Shown here piece after piece: positions 47,282-59,447 of a DNA stretch of 64,000 nucleotides. Origin of the DNA: Eretmocerus hayati. Lineage: Eukaryota; Arthropoda; Insecta; Hymenoptera; Aphelinidae. How positions within the stretch are numbered: the first letter of the stretch is position 1; the number at the start of each line of letters is the position of its first letter. The position numbers and the translations under genes are program-made. The stretch is taken from assembly GCA_029851415.1 (NCBI GenBank), contig CM056744.1:91561907-91625906 (forward strand). Reading direction: 5' to 3'. Below the pieces are notes generated by a model, which had not been told where the DNA came from, made no database searches, and saw only the letters and a program-made list of their open reading frames with translations.

Positions 47282-49318
47282 CTTCAACTCATTTTGAGAC
47301 TTGTCTCAAGACCTTCAATATGAAGTAAAATGCTCTTAACTATGATAAACTGGAACCAAGCTGTTCTCATTTTACCAAAAAGTAATTCTTACGAGAGTTT
47401 ACAAAAGTATGTACCGAACTCACCCCCATCATTTGAAACAATGTAAGTCCGCAATGGAGTGCATAAAATCATATTTATCCATTTTTAACGCCATATGTAA
47501 CCAAATTTGGAGCTCCACGCCGGTCCAGTCCAAACCACTGTTTTCAACCTATTTCAACGCGATTATTACGTTCTGAGTGGTGAGAAAAGTCTTAATGCAT
47601 GCCCTTATTTCAAGATAAGCACATGGCGTCATGTTGAGTACACTAATACAATATTGATCTTGTTTTACAAATTATCTCCATGTTCTGTACATGAAATCAA
47701 TCCATATCCGAGTTTTGCAAATGTGCAAAATAGATTTTGAAGCGCTTGAAACAAAGGAATCAAATGCGCTGAAGTACGTTGAGATTGGTCGAAATAAAAA
47801 AATTTGGCATCGATTTTACTGAACGCAATTTCATCAGTGATTTCTTAGCTGTGCAAACACAAAAAAATAGAAGAATTACTTTAAATTTTCTGGGGAAAGC
47901 AGATTTGATTCGGAGTGGATCCAAACCATTTATTTTCTCATAATTTGACATGACGAACGTGAAAAAAATTTGAGCGAAGGTCAACGAGTGCCCAGTTCTG
48001 AAATCGACATACGGAGGTAAGTTGGTTACACTTACCCTATTAGCTGCATGCTATTCGTGTATTTGTACGAATAACGGATTAACTTGTGATATTGATTCCA
48101 TTAGAAACAGATTGGACCATAGAAATATAGATGTTTGATTTTGGGTCTGATATAATTTCGAGATTATTTACGATGAAACATGTTACTTTAGATTGTAGAG
48201 ACCTCTCATTCAATATCGAGTGCTTGTATGAATTCAGAAACGTTACAGAGGTAAGGAATTAAGATGAATTGAAAATTGTCTATTTACAACTCTGAGCTAT
48301 TTTACGGACGCAACAAAGAGCTTTTTTTATATTATATCAAGTAATATTGTTCGTGGGTTGAAAAATTTCCTCATTTTGAGTGAAATAGTTTGTCCAAGAT
48401 GAGCGTCAAAGGCATAACTTGTCGATAGTTGATGCTCGCTTGGAATTTGATCTTCTCCGCAGGAGTCCTCAAGGGTGATGATACTCACCTGCTATGGCGT
48501 TGTCGGTGCCCACGTTGATTTTAAGATTTCTGAAGAAAGTTTCTGACTTCTATTGAATTTTTAGAACGACAAAATGATCAAAATTGACGAATTTTCTTGA
48601 TTGACATTTCATTTGAGTTGAGCAACGAATAAGTATTATTAAAATTTGAAATGAGTGGTTCTAAAAGATTGTGGAGGCGAAGCAATACAAGGATCATTTA
48701 ACAATTTATAGGACGTGGAGTGGAAGTCAGTGAAGCAAACGTCAGAAGCAAGTCTCGCGGGCGTCTCACTCGTTTCCGACTGTCTCCGATTGTCTCAGGC
48801 TCAAGTGTCACACTGACAGCCTAATTGCGAAAGCGTTTGCAGTCAATCTTCGTTTGTCTTTAATATTCCTGCGGTTTTGTGCGTGTCACGCCCTCCAATG
48901 GAGATTGATACAGAAATATACTCATGTATTATATAGCTATACGTATAAATATGAAAACTATCTTTCAATTTTACATTGCAAGGACTGAACACTCAGCTTA
49001 TGAGTATATCTCTCACTTCAGTATGATGCATTTTTGTGAAGGTTCAGAATGACAGTACTTGTTATGATAAAATTTCAGTTCAAAAAAAGCTCTGTTTCAC
49101 TGAATTTGCTCATTGGAGTTGATTGGAGCTGGTTAGAAAGATTGATGATCATGAAATGATCATCATATTGTGTTGATATCTTATTGAACAACGCCACTTT
49201 GTTTAATAAATTTTGGAACTTTTAAGGCCCTAACTACAGTTTGCGAATCCTAACATAATTTATATTTTACATCTTCTTATCAAGAAAATCTTTCGAAATC
49301 GGTTATTGTATGTACATA
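47282..49318. other. Intergenic, no supported gene
   Basis: AT-rich, with short frames only. Confidence 0.4.
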
Positions 49319-50042
49319 CAGGCAAAATCCGGTATTCGCGGATTTCGTATTCACGAATCCCACATATCTGCGGTGCGGTGCATTGAGACCCAAATCCATC
49401 ATTCGCAGTATTTTATCCCGTATCCGTGGTTTTCGAGGCGTATGACAGTCTTTGGAAATTCCGAAATTTCAAAGAAAAAAATTAAATATAGTGTCTACCA
49501 AAAAATCGTCTCAAAGTGATTTACGATGTTTGAACTGCATTTGCACTTCCAAGAGCAATGTCGGAACAGCCTATAGAAACGGAAAAAATTCAACAGCCTG
49601 AACCCGTCATTGCAGCTCAGATAAATCTGCGAGGGAAGACTTTAATTCAGAGTGTCATCAAAGACTTTCAAATCTTTGATCCCAGTCACGTCACTCTGAG
49701 ATGAGCTGCCCCTAAACCTTGCGAAATAATGTAAGCAGATCTTGTCTACAGAGCATAAGACAATCTTTAACTTTGTTCTTCTCTAGACAGCAAAAACTCG
49801 ATCTTTTCGTTTTTTGTGAATCTTTTCGATCTGGAAATATGCCTCACAACCTCTCATTTCGTACCCACGTGCAATTACTCAAAATATATAATTGAGAAAA
49901 ATCATGGCAAATGATTACTTGCAGGGAAAACCGACGAGTATCATTCGCGACGACTCCAACCTTCTTTTTCCTATAAAAGCAACACTTTGCGATGTTTTTT
50001 AGTATGCTAACTATATACCGCGAATACACGAGATTTTGTCTG
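49319..50042. mobile_element. Pogo/Tigger-like non-autonomous transposon
   Basis: CAGGCAAAATCCGGTATTCG at the left corresponds to the inverted right end CGAATACACGAGATTTTGTC TG (reverse complement CAGACAAAATC), each flanked by TA (49317-49318, 50043-50044). TTCGCGGAT/ATTCGCGAAT blocks repeat near both ends. No transposase frame remains. Confidence 0.7.
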
Positions 50043-50500
50043 TAACTGTGATCATTTTCAGATAATCGAATACTAAATTCGCGAATGAGTGGATAAAAAA
50101 ATTCATTGACCACAGATCGCGACATCTTATGACTAGGGCCTACCTTTTGTTGAGCTGATGTGAAGTGCTGGTACGTTCAATCGGTCTATAGATTCTATGA
50201 ATACAGAAAAAATGAAAATTCATCATTGACGACAGGAATAGTTACTTTAATTCTGTGAATATCAATTCGAGAAAGTGAAATTAATCGTATTCTTTTTTCT
50301 CATTAACTTTAAGTTCCAAGAATCACTTGATGTATAATATGACAGCAAATGAAGAGTTGATTCTGCTAAAACGTGAATGATTATAACAAGTTAATACGAA
50401 AAAGTACGGGGCATGAAGGGTGATTAAAAAATGAGAAAACAGTATTACACAAATTCGTAATTACTTTCATTAAATATATCTATATACAATATAGGTACAT
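50043..50500. other. Intergenic, nothing recognised
   Basis: No open frame or repeat of note was seen. Confidence 0.35.
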
Positions 50501-53500
50501 CATAGTACATTCACCGTAATATATGTACAACATGAGTGGTCTTAAATTTGTGATTTTTTTTTAAATTTTGTTATCGGATCGAATACTGTTCACAAAAATA
50601 CATATCGCATATTAATAAATAGATGTGTATAATTCGGCTGAGGATTTTGGAACATGTAAAAACAATGTTTGGTGGATCGCACTGAGAATGCGTATCGCTG
50701 ACCTTGTTACTTTTGTAATGTATATGCGTATTTTTTAATGCCTGCGCGCGAGAGTTAGCACGCGCCCGCACTAGTCGATTTTTCCATGAATTTTCAAGCG
50801 GGCGCGCGAAAATATGCGAATATTCACGAGAAGAAGCTGCGATGCGAGGGTTTATTACTAGAGACAGTGACTGACGAAAGAGATGATCTATCTGGGCAAA
50901 GCTATTATTTTCGAGCTCCAGTTTGTTTTTCAATTTTCGTTTTTCCTCGTTTTTTCTGTTTTTTTTTTTTTTTTTTTTTCAATGCACCATCATAGTAATC
51001 ACAGTGAATTCAGTGAATGTTGAACGCAGACTTGGAAAAATATACAATATTTTTCGTTTGGTCGCATAGATATTAACACGGACTGTCGTAATTTATACAC
51101 AGTCTGCTCCTCTCGAGATTTTTCAAAGTTGAATTTCGATCCTCGCAGCGCAGGTCACGCATATATTGTTTGGACTAGATACATCATAAGTATTTCTTCC
51201 CTGTTCGCTTATTTCACAACTCCAAGTACATACATATTCAATAATCCGTCTCGTTTACGAAAAGGGTAACCCTGTGTCTATATATATATGAAGTAATTCG
51301 CCTCTGTATAATATTGTAAGAAATTGGACTAAATCCGTCAGAGTAACGATGACGACGATGACGACGGTTGGAAGATCGTTTTTTTTAAACGATATTGGCC
51401 TTTTTTGGACTGTAATCTATTAGTTGGGTTGGATAATTTCGATCTTTCTCTGACCTTAGTAGTGGATTGACAATTTTTGAATCTAGATATTTATAATGAT
51501 GCACATTAGATTTATGATTTAGCCCAAGTTTTGTGGTAAAAGCTATGGTGGCGATTACTGTGTGAGAATTTTCAATTTGTTTTAACGGGCTTTTAAGTAC
51601 CATAGAATGACACTGGGCTGATATTTTTGATAATCCATCATAAACATTATGTCTTTTTTTGTACGATTACATCAAATGTGCAGCGGGGAACAGTTACGGT
51701 AGAATGCGTTATTTTCGCATTCTTATACATCTTCATTTCACATTCATTTAATTTCATTTATTTTATCTTCTTACATAGCTATCGAAACACATAATTCGGT
51801 ATACTCTCGCGCAATTTGAGAGTTTTTGCATCGCTTTTTCACTCACTATTCATTTCATTCATGCATTTCATTGAGTAATACGATTATCAGATTCGATATC
51901 ATTCTTTTGTATCAATTTGATTCTCGCAACAACGCTAGGATAATAATTTTGATCCAAAATTTACACGAATTTTACAAATTCATCTTTTGTTAATTTTTTT
52001 TTGTCAATTATACACCGAATATCATAAATATCATCGCATCAGTCTTATGTTTTTCTTTAGAGTCGCGTAAGACTTTGAAATTTTGAAAATTCTTTAATTG
52101 CAACTTTCCGAATCGTTTTGCGAGTAACGAATGCGGCGTTCGTTTTTGCTAAAAGTACAAAAAGTATCTACTAAATTTCAACAACACACCTTCTTATTTT
52201 GATATCTCTTCAATATTCTGTCCGTTCATTCTTTACATTTATTACTATAATCGTAATAATAATCTTCATTATTTACAAGTCTTTGAAACATATGATAAAG
52301 AAAGATAATGAGTACAGCTTTCCTTGGACGTGTTGAATAATTTATCCTGATTCTCTTTAATAAGGTGCAGAGAAAAATTTGTCTCAATCTAAAAAAATTT
52401 TATGACCGTATCCTTTACGCACTACTTAATGAAACACTACGTTTGCCAAATTTTTCTTGAAGCGTATGCATTAATTAGAAACATTTAGTTGACGATAAGA
52501 TTGAGTAACATATACGAGGTTGCATTTGAAAAAGAATTTTTAAGATATTTTTAGCAGTATTCTAGCATAAAAAAATGCACAAAAATTGGCGATCGAAGGA
52601 TGCAATACACAAGTTGTGTAAAAATGATTGGAAAACAGTTTTTTTACTCATCGATAACATCTACATAGAAAATTTTATAAGATCAGAACAAAGATTATCA
52701 TCACCAGATATATCACTCTCTTCAACAAATTACCATATTTATACAAAACTAAGTCACAAAAGTCTTTCAATTCGACGCTGATCCAATGATTTTTTTCTCG
52801 CTCTCAATGTGAGGTATATTCAACGAGTTACGTCGACACACTGTCAAATCTCAAATTTGAGCATTGACAGATATATTCTTACGGCAAGGAAGTATCATTT
52901 TTATGGAGACATATTTTTATTTGCACACTTCTGTATGAATGGGCTATGAAAAAAAAACTCAATTTCTTTCTTAGCGACTAGAACAAGGAATATTTCTTGA
53001 TATTTACAATGAAATCAAGTGTAATTCACATCTCAAAATAGCCGAATAAAAAAATGCAATTGATGTGTTCTATGTTGACAAATTCATCCGCGTGATGCAG
53101 TTCACGTGTTATTGATCCGATGCACCTATAAAACCCGCTGGGCATATTCCTGCATTCTCCATTTTGCATTAAAAAGTCATTAATCCATAGCTGACTCGAT
53201 TAGCCGAGCACTTTGACTTTTTTTCCATCATCTCTCTCCCTCTCGTTTGTTAAAAAAATGCTCGAAGGACTTTTTCCACGTATTTCAGAATTTATTTCGA
53301 ACGTTTGATGAAAGGCATGAGAAAAAAAGAGCAATTCACTGTGCTTGATGAGATTAAAGCGTAAAATTCAAGAATGAAAATTTTTATCCTTGCTTCTACA
53401 TACATTGTGAAATACTGTTCACGAGGAGTTGAAAAAAATAGAATAATGGAATATTGACATCACGGCATATAGAATGAAAATTTTTTTTATGGATTACACT

Positions 53501-55327
53501 TCTACTGGATGCGCATCAATGAACTTTGTATCAATTTACTTTTAGACTTTGTAGGTATCAGGATGATTGAATGCGTCAAACGTCAAATATTCTTTAAATT
53601 AAAAGAGAAATAATAATTGAATAGTGAGGAAGACGATCAATCTAATTGAACCTTTAAAAAGCCCTCTCGAATAATTCTCGAATTTTTTGTAACTACTTAG
53701 GAAAAAATATTAAGATGAAAATTAAAATTCAAACCCGAGTTACACTTGTGATAATTCTGAAGAAAAAAATAATTTCAATTCGTTTAAACCGATCTAGAGG
53801 GGATCCTTTTCTAGCGTTGATAAAATTTGATAACAAAAATCCCTGCAAGATGGAAAATTCGTGAGAGCGCACTTCTCTGAGTTGAAAATTTTGTTAGGAA
53901 CCCTTGACTCGTGCAAGTGTACATATGATATATATATAGCACTATAACAGCCGAGCTGAGCGAAACTGCCGCCGCGCCCTTTCATCTCCCGGCAAAAGTG
54001 AGCAATGATTGGTCCAAAGAGAGACAATGTTCGTTCACGTTGTCGTCGCATATATTACACGAAGGTATTGCATTCCTCGCGTGGAAAGGATTACCTTTTC
54101 AAGAAAATTCCACAGTTTCTCTCGGTGAGAGCTATACAATTTCATACACTTTCATATCTATATATCATATTTTATAATAATAATAATAATGATAATAATA
54201 TCAGTCGGTAAAACATTATTAACGCGTGCGTCAAGAAAAAATCATCACATAGAGGTATTGTATATTATAGTAGTCATGACGCAGGGTTGAATAAATCATT
54301 ACTACTCACCGGTCAAGCGGAAGAATAAGTACTCGTTTTCGAGTTTTTTTCTTTTAAAAATTAATCAATAACGATTATGTACACGATATCAGTCTATACA
54401 TAACTCATGTATTTATATGAATTTAATCATATTTGACCGTCAATATTAAGCTATCTAAGATTTAGATAAAAACTAGGTATCCGTGCGGTACATTTTTTAT
54501 ATCCATCTATCAATAATTCTGCGGTAAATATTAATCTATGGGCGACAAGGAGTGAATATTCTTACCACTGCATTCCAACGATTGGGCTTCCATTGAAAGA
54601 TATAATACAGATGTTTTTCTTTTACGATTCGATTCGATGATACGATTATTATTCTACATACAGTTATGTGTTAAAGAGGTATCCCGGCGAGTCAAAGTTA
54701 CAATTTCTTCGACTCATATACACTCTAATTTCATCAAAAGACATGGTAGCGATCATTTCCTTATCATTGCACACTGTGCACCTGGATAAATTTTTCCCCT
54801 ATACGAATTCGCGGCATATCATCACTATTTATATTCACGATTGAGACGTTGAATCGTAAAAAATTCTAAACAATCGTATCGATTCATTGCGCGCGTAGAA
54901 TCAACACGGTTAGGGAAAGACTCAAATAGATTTAACGTCTCAATAGTTTGACGAGTTCAAATATCGCGTTTTACCTATCTAAATACGTTTAGTCAATTAT
55001 GCAATAAGTCAATTTATCGTTAAATCTATATGATTTACAGTATAATCTAGGCATACAAGTACGGGCAACATTTTATCTCTCACGTGATTATTTTATCTAT
55101 ATAATAGCGATTTACATCATCAGTCCTGTATCATTATTATTATTACTATTATTACTTAGCTATTTCATATAACGTTGAGGTATGGCACGATTAATAGCTC
55201 ACTCACAGGGGCTGGAACTTGAACAGGACTGCGCCGAAGATGTTGTTGTAGTAGTTGACAAATCAAGAGGTCCGGTGCAGGTAACCGCGGAGCACGAAAC
55301 CTCAAAATCCCCCAAGGGGGCGCATGA
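50500..55327 (-). other. AT-rich tail region, possible long 3' untranslated region
   Basis: About 4.8 kb with no convincing coding sequence follows the zinc-finger exon on its own strand. Contents include a 21 bp poly-T (50959-50979), short GAC and AAT repeats (about 51344-51365, 54176-54202) and scattered TTTATT (AATAAA on the coding strand). Neural BTB zinc-finger genes often have very long 3' untranslated regions, so this is the likely reading, but it may be partly intergenic. Confidence 0.35.
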
Positions 55328-55546
55328 TCACATGGCCAAACCAGCCACACATGGCATTTGCCTCCTTCTGTGATGATGATGATGATCATGGGAATGATGA
55401 TGTTGTTGAATATGTTGCTGTTGCTGATGATGATGATGCTGTTGTTGTTGAAGATGATGATGAAGGTAAGGTAATTGCTGCAAATTGTGTGGTTGAGAGG
55501 GTCGCGGATTCGTCGGAGCAGCCTGGGCCAGCCGCTGAAGTGAGCT
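55328..55546 (-). other. In-frame His/Gln-rich extension after the zinc-finger stop
   Basis: Directly after the TAG that ends the zinc-finger frame, the same frame stays open for 72 codons to TGA. The codons read SSLQRLAQAAPTNPRPSQ, then runs of His and Gln (LHHHLQQQQHHHHQQQQ), and end RRRQMPCVAGLAM. His/Gln runs are common in insect transcription factors. The extension might be reached by stop-codon readthrough, or the TAG may be a substitution from a Gln codon, or the open frame may result from CAN triplet repeats in a 3' untranslated region. Confidence 0.5.
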
Positions 55547-55883
55547 CTATAAAGAGCCTTTGGAAAAAACCAGCTCTCGGTGCTTGGAACGAATGTGCGA
55601 GCGTAGAGTATCGATTCGACTGTAGGTTGCTGGACAGTATGGGCATAGTGATCTCTGAGCCGTGTGGATGTGGAAGTGGTGCCAGCGATTCGTTACCTGC
55701 TTTCCACAGGCTCGACATCGCCATAAAGCTGGACTGCCAAGAGATACGGCAAACATCTCGTGATAGGATAGGCCTACTGGTACGGATGATGAACCTCCAC
55801 CGGCTCCGCTGGCTGCCGCTGCCGCTGCGGCTGATACCGCCTGCTGGAGTGCACCTGTAACCACGTTCCTTTTCTTGGTATAC
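55547..55883 (-). CDS. fru: Terminal C2H2 zinc-finger exon, fruitless-type BTB zinc-finger protein
   Basis: The exon encodes an alanine/glycine/serine-rich linker (AVSAAAAAAASGAGGGSSS), then WRCRACGKQVTNRWHHFHIH and TAQRSLCPYCPATYSRIDTL followed by RSHIRSKH, and stops at TAG (55547-55549). Finger 1 has atypical histidine spacing; finger 2 is a clean C-x2-C-x12-H-x4-H. The paired-finger sequence closely matches, as I recall it, one of the alternative 3' zinc-finger exons of insect fruitless, a nuclear transcription factor for neural development and sexual behaviour. Such genes splice one BTB-containing common region to alternative finger exons far downstream. No BTB exon is visible here; it would lie beyond the right edge. 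The 5' boundary is uncertain: a CAG at 55884-55886 fits, but its upstream tract is purine-rich. Alternatives are lola or another BTB zinc-finger gene. Confidence 0.7.
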
Positions 55884-58779
55884 CTGATTTTTTTTAGGTT
55901 TATAGTGCCTTAAGCCGGTGTTGGTTGAGTCAGTTCATACATATGATTGATTAGTCTGATCGGAAATGCTCTAAAGTGAATTTAAAGGTTGATTCCGAGA
56001 CCACTTGCGAGAAAAAGTCGGCGCTAGCGCCATCTATCGGCAAGCATGTGTACTAATCCGTTCATGTTGCGAGAGCTTATTACAGAATGCGTAGACGATG
56101 TAGCAATGATTTTAGGATAGCTCACTCTAATCTAGTTCGATTGTAAATTCTGGAAACTAATTCTACGAGCCACACAAGTTTTTTTTTGGTAGAAATACTG
56201 TAGCAGTTGATCATCTTTTTCTATATGATCCATTTCTTGAATTTTCAAGGAATTGGTTCCGGTAATGGAGGTGCTGGCAGTCAAGGAAGGAGATTGGTAA
56301 TCTTAAAAAAGAACCTCGAAAATTGTTGTTTTTGAAAAATTGAACATATGTGGCACAACTGATATGGAGAAAGTGTTCTACTCGACATGTGCACACACCA
56401 GGCGAATACATCGAAATCCTCTTACGTTTCATTTGGTTTTGAATGTGAAAGCATCAAATGAGTTCTGGATGAAATTCAACAAGAGCGACAATTTGTCAAT
56501 TGACCAAACTGGAAATCATGTGGCAAAAAATGCAACAAAATCATTCAGCGTAACTTCATCATGATTTGAGTCAAAGATCCTGCTACAATAGAGACTGACG
56601 CGAGTAATTCACCACTTGGTTTTTTTTTGTACCGAAGAGAAAGAGAGGAATAAAGAACCGAAGAATTGGCGTGGGATGCTGCAGTGAGCGCAGCATCGAA
56701 GCAACAATGCGAGTCAATTTTTTTGCGGGAAATTTCGATGAGAGGCGAGAGAAAGAAGAGCTGAAGCGTGGAATAGAGTGTGTATACGCTGACATTATTG
56801 TTGTTGAACGTGTGGCTAGGCGATATCGATTGCCGAGGAAGGCTCGTGCGATGCCTGCGGGATGCACTCACGTTGCTCGCGGATGAGACGATGGATGAAT
56901 CCATCATCGTGGAAGAGGGCGCAATTGTCAATTTTGTTGACAATAGCCATCTCAGATCCGCAAGCACACAGCCTCGAGTAATCGAAATTTATACATGCGT
57001 ACTTGAGCAAGAGTAGTCGATGTCGCATATAAACTCGAGCGGAAGTAATCTTCAAATTGAGTCTGACTGAACTTTATCGGAGTCTTTATTGTTATCAAAG
57101 TGTTGACGTTTCTTGAATCTAAACTGAAATTGGTTTTCTGAAAATTGGAAGGGTAAGTTTTGCAGATGCAGCATGGATTTAACTGAACTGAACTGAACAA
57201 AATTAAATGGAGGTTGGGTAGTTATTGTTAAGTAAAGAGTGACTATCTTGTGAAGGGATGTTTTGAACTGACAAGTAGCTACTTAACACTAATATTCTAC
57301 ATACACCTCACTACAACAAGCAAGCACCTTCAACAATACTCTTAGTTCAAAATGAGAACTGTAGACATCGATGCCAAATCATGCATATCACATCTGCGGT
57401 CAAGCATCGAGAAAACTAAAAATATTTAGGAACTTTGAACTATGTAGTGCAAAAAAACCACACACCAGAAAAATAAATTTCATCAGTACCTTAGTCACAA
57501 ACTCATTCATATGTCACCCATTAATGAATTGCTCTCAATAATCGGTCATCCCAAACACTGCAGATATTTTTCTTTCTTTATCTATTTAAAGACGCTTTTT
57601 GGAGCACGCGAGGTGCTATTCAACGTCTAAACCACCACAGATATTCATCCCGCTAACCAATTTTGGTAATCTCACACGCTGCATAACCATGTAGTAAAAT
57701 TTGATATTCAAGTATCTCAAAATACTAACAAAAAAAACCCTCAAAAATCATATAATCCATCAGCCTCACGTCGGCATAGGAAAACGTTATAAAAATAGAA
57801 TGTGAGGATGAAGTAAAGATACACCCGCGAAATTGGATTCGAGCACGATATTTGGATGAGTTGCTGCATCGACACGCGAGATATTGTGCAGCATGCATGA
57901 TCCGTCATCGAGAAATTTCCCATTTGTCCGCATACGGAAAGTATCGACAGATTGTGTAACGGAATCTCGAAATATAGCCGATAGTTACCAATACCTCGTC
58001 ACTGGTCATTCCTTTGCAAACATATATAAAAGATACCTTAACGACAAGCGTGTATTTGAATTTATATCGGAACATACGGGGTATATGACGGTTTATATGG
58101 CGATGCGATCAAAGGCCGATCGGAAGAGGTAAAACCGCAAAACAATTGCGCTCAAACGAGCTGTTGGCCAACAACATTTTAAAACCATCCGTTTTCTCTT
58201 TGGATATTGCTGGAGTTGAAAGGCCCAACGAATCATGCGCGCAAATCTCGCGATGACAGAATGTCGATGCCCTCCGTATGTACATGGTATAATAATAGTG
58301 CAGTTAGTCAAGAGGCAAGTCCAGTATAGTACTCCTGTCACAGGGTTTTGTGATCGAGAGCTGCTGTGATATGCTCCATATGCATATGAAGGGCTGCCAT
58401 CGCCGTCGACGATTGCCAACTTGAATCGTCGATACGTCGGTAGCTCCTATATCCTCTCTGTCTAATATAGTGGCATGACGTGACTGGCCCTCCGAATCTA
58501 TTCTGAATTCGGCAATCCTGATTTTGATGTACCTCCAAGAACGGAGCAAGCTTTTGTTCGTCAGTTCTGGTTGGTTGCAAGCTCGTTCAAATTCAAATTT
58601 TCGGACAATACGTGAGTCGTAGTACATATTGCTGCGACTGCTTGCACCGGTGGGACTCGCAATTTTTGATTCTTCAATTATATTGACTTGAAAAGTATTC
58701 ACAATAACAATCTATCGTGGTTATCTACTTTGTCAAGGGCATAAACAATGAGCCAAAAAAAATTCACCCCGATAAAACC
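55884..58779. other. Probable intron of the zinc-finger gene
   Basis: No exon was recognised. Overlapping frames on both strands at 56545-57200 and 58093-58702 lack domains and do not look coding. Confidence 0.4.
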
Positions 58780-59265
58780 GTGTTTGTCTAAATATGAAAA
58801 TAAAATTTCGAAATACTGGCCTCACAGCAAACGTATTGAAAAATGATTGTCTCCTGAGTCCATATTTTTGAGAATATCGCAAGCTCCTTTTCGTTAGTGC
58901 TTGTCAAATTGCAAGCTCATTCAAATTCTAATCTTCAAACGATACGTCTGCTATCCACATTCATTAAAAGAATGATAGTCTCTTGAATCGATACCTCCAG
59001 AATTATTTCAAGCTCGTTCGGCTGAGATTGTCGACTTGCAAGCTCGTTCAGATTTGAATTTTCGAACGATACTTCTGTCATTCACATTCATCGAGAAATT
59101 GAGTCTGTTGAACGTATACGTATACCCCCAGAAACATCGCAAGGTGATTCGAAGGAGCTTGTCGACTTGCAAGCTCGTTCAAATTGAAATTTTCGAATCA
59201 TACGTCCGGAATCCAATTTTATTAGAAGAATTATGGTCTTCTGAGTGTTTGCAAGACAACATCTA
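58780..59265. repeat. Tandem repeat, period about 129 bp
   Basis: GCAAGCTC(G/A)TTCA, TTTTCGAACGATACGTC and a CATTCA(T)-AGAA block recur in order with GCAAGCTC anchors at 58911, 59039 and 59169 (periods 128 and 130). A further diverged half unit precedes them from about 58780, and an isolated fragment lies at 58576. Confidence 0.75.
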
Positions 59266-59280
59266 CAATTTGACAATCTT

Positions 59281-59327
59281 TATACGTCCATGCGTAGAAA
59301 CAGCGTGTTTCTGCGTACAGACGTATA
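59281..59327. other. Hairpin, 22 bp imperfect stem
   Basis: TATACGTCCATGCGTAGAAA-CA pairs with TGTTTCTGCGTACAGACGTATA across a GCG loop, with three mismatches on DNA. Confidence 0.65.
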
Positions 59328-59337
59328 AAACTGCATA

Positions 59338-59447
59338 CGCGTCTCGTTCGGAAACATTTTTGCTTCGGGAAAACCAAGCTGGACGGTGCCATCGCCCACG
59401 TCCAGCCCGGTTTCCCGGAGGAAAAAATGTTTCCAGCACTCGACGCG
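59338..59447. other. Long hairpin, stem of about 48 bp
   Basis: CGCGTCTCG...GGAAACATTTTTGCTTCGGG...GCTGGACG (59338-59385) pairs with CGTCC...CCCGG...GGAAAAAATGTTTCC...CGACGCG (59399-59447). The loop is about 13 bases with a few mismatches. It is more GC-rich than its surroundings. It may be a small foldback element or a structured transcript. Confidence 0.7.

Noticed and set aside
55324..55860. 178-codon plus-strand frame rich in Asp and Val
   Set aside because: Antisense of the zinc-finger exon and its CAN triplet repeat.
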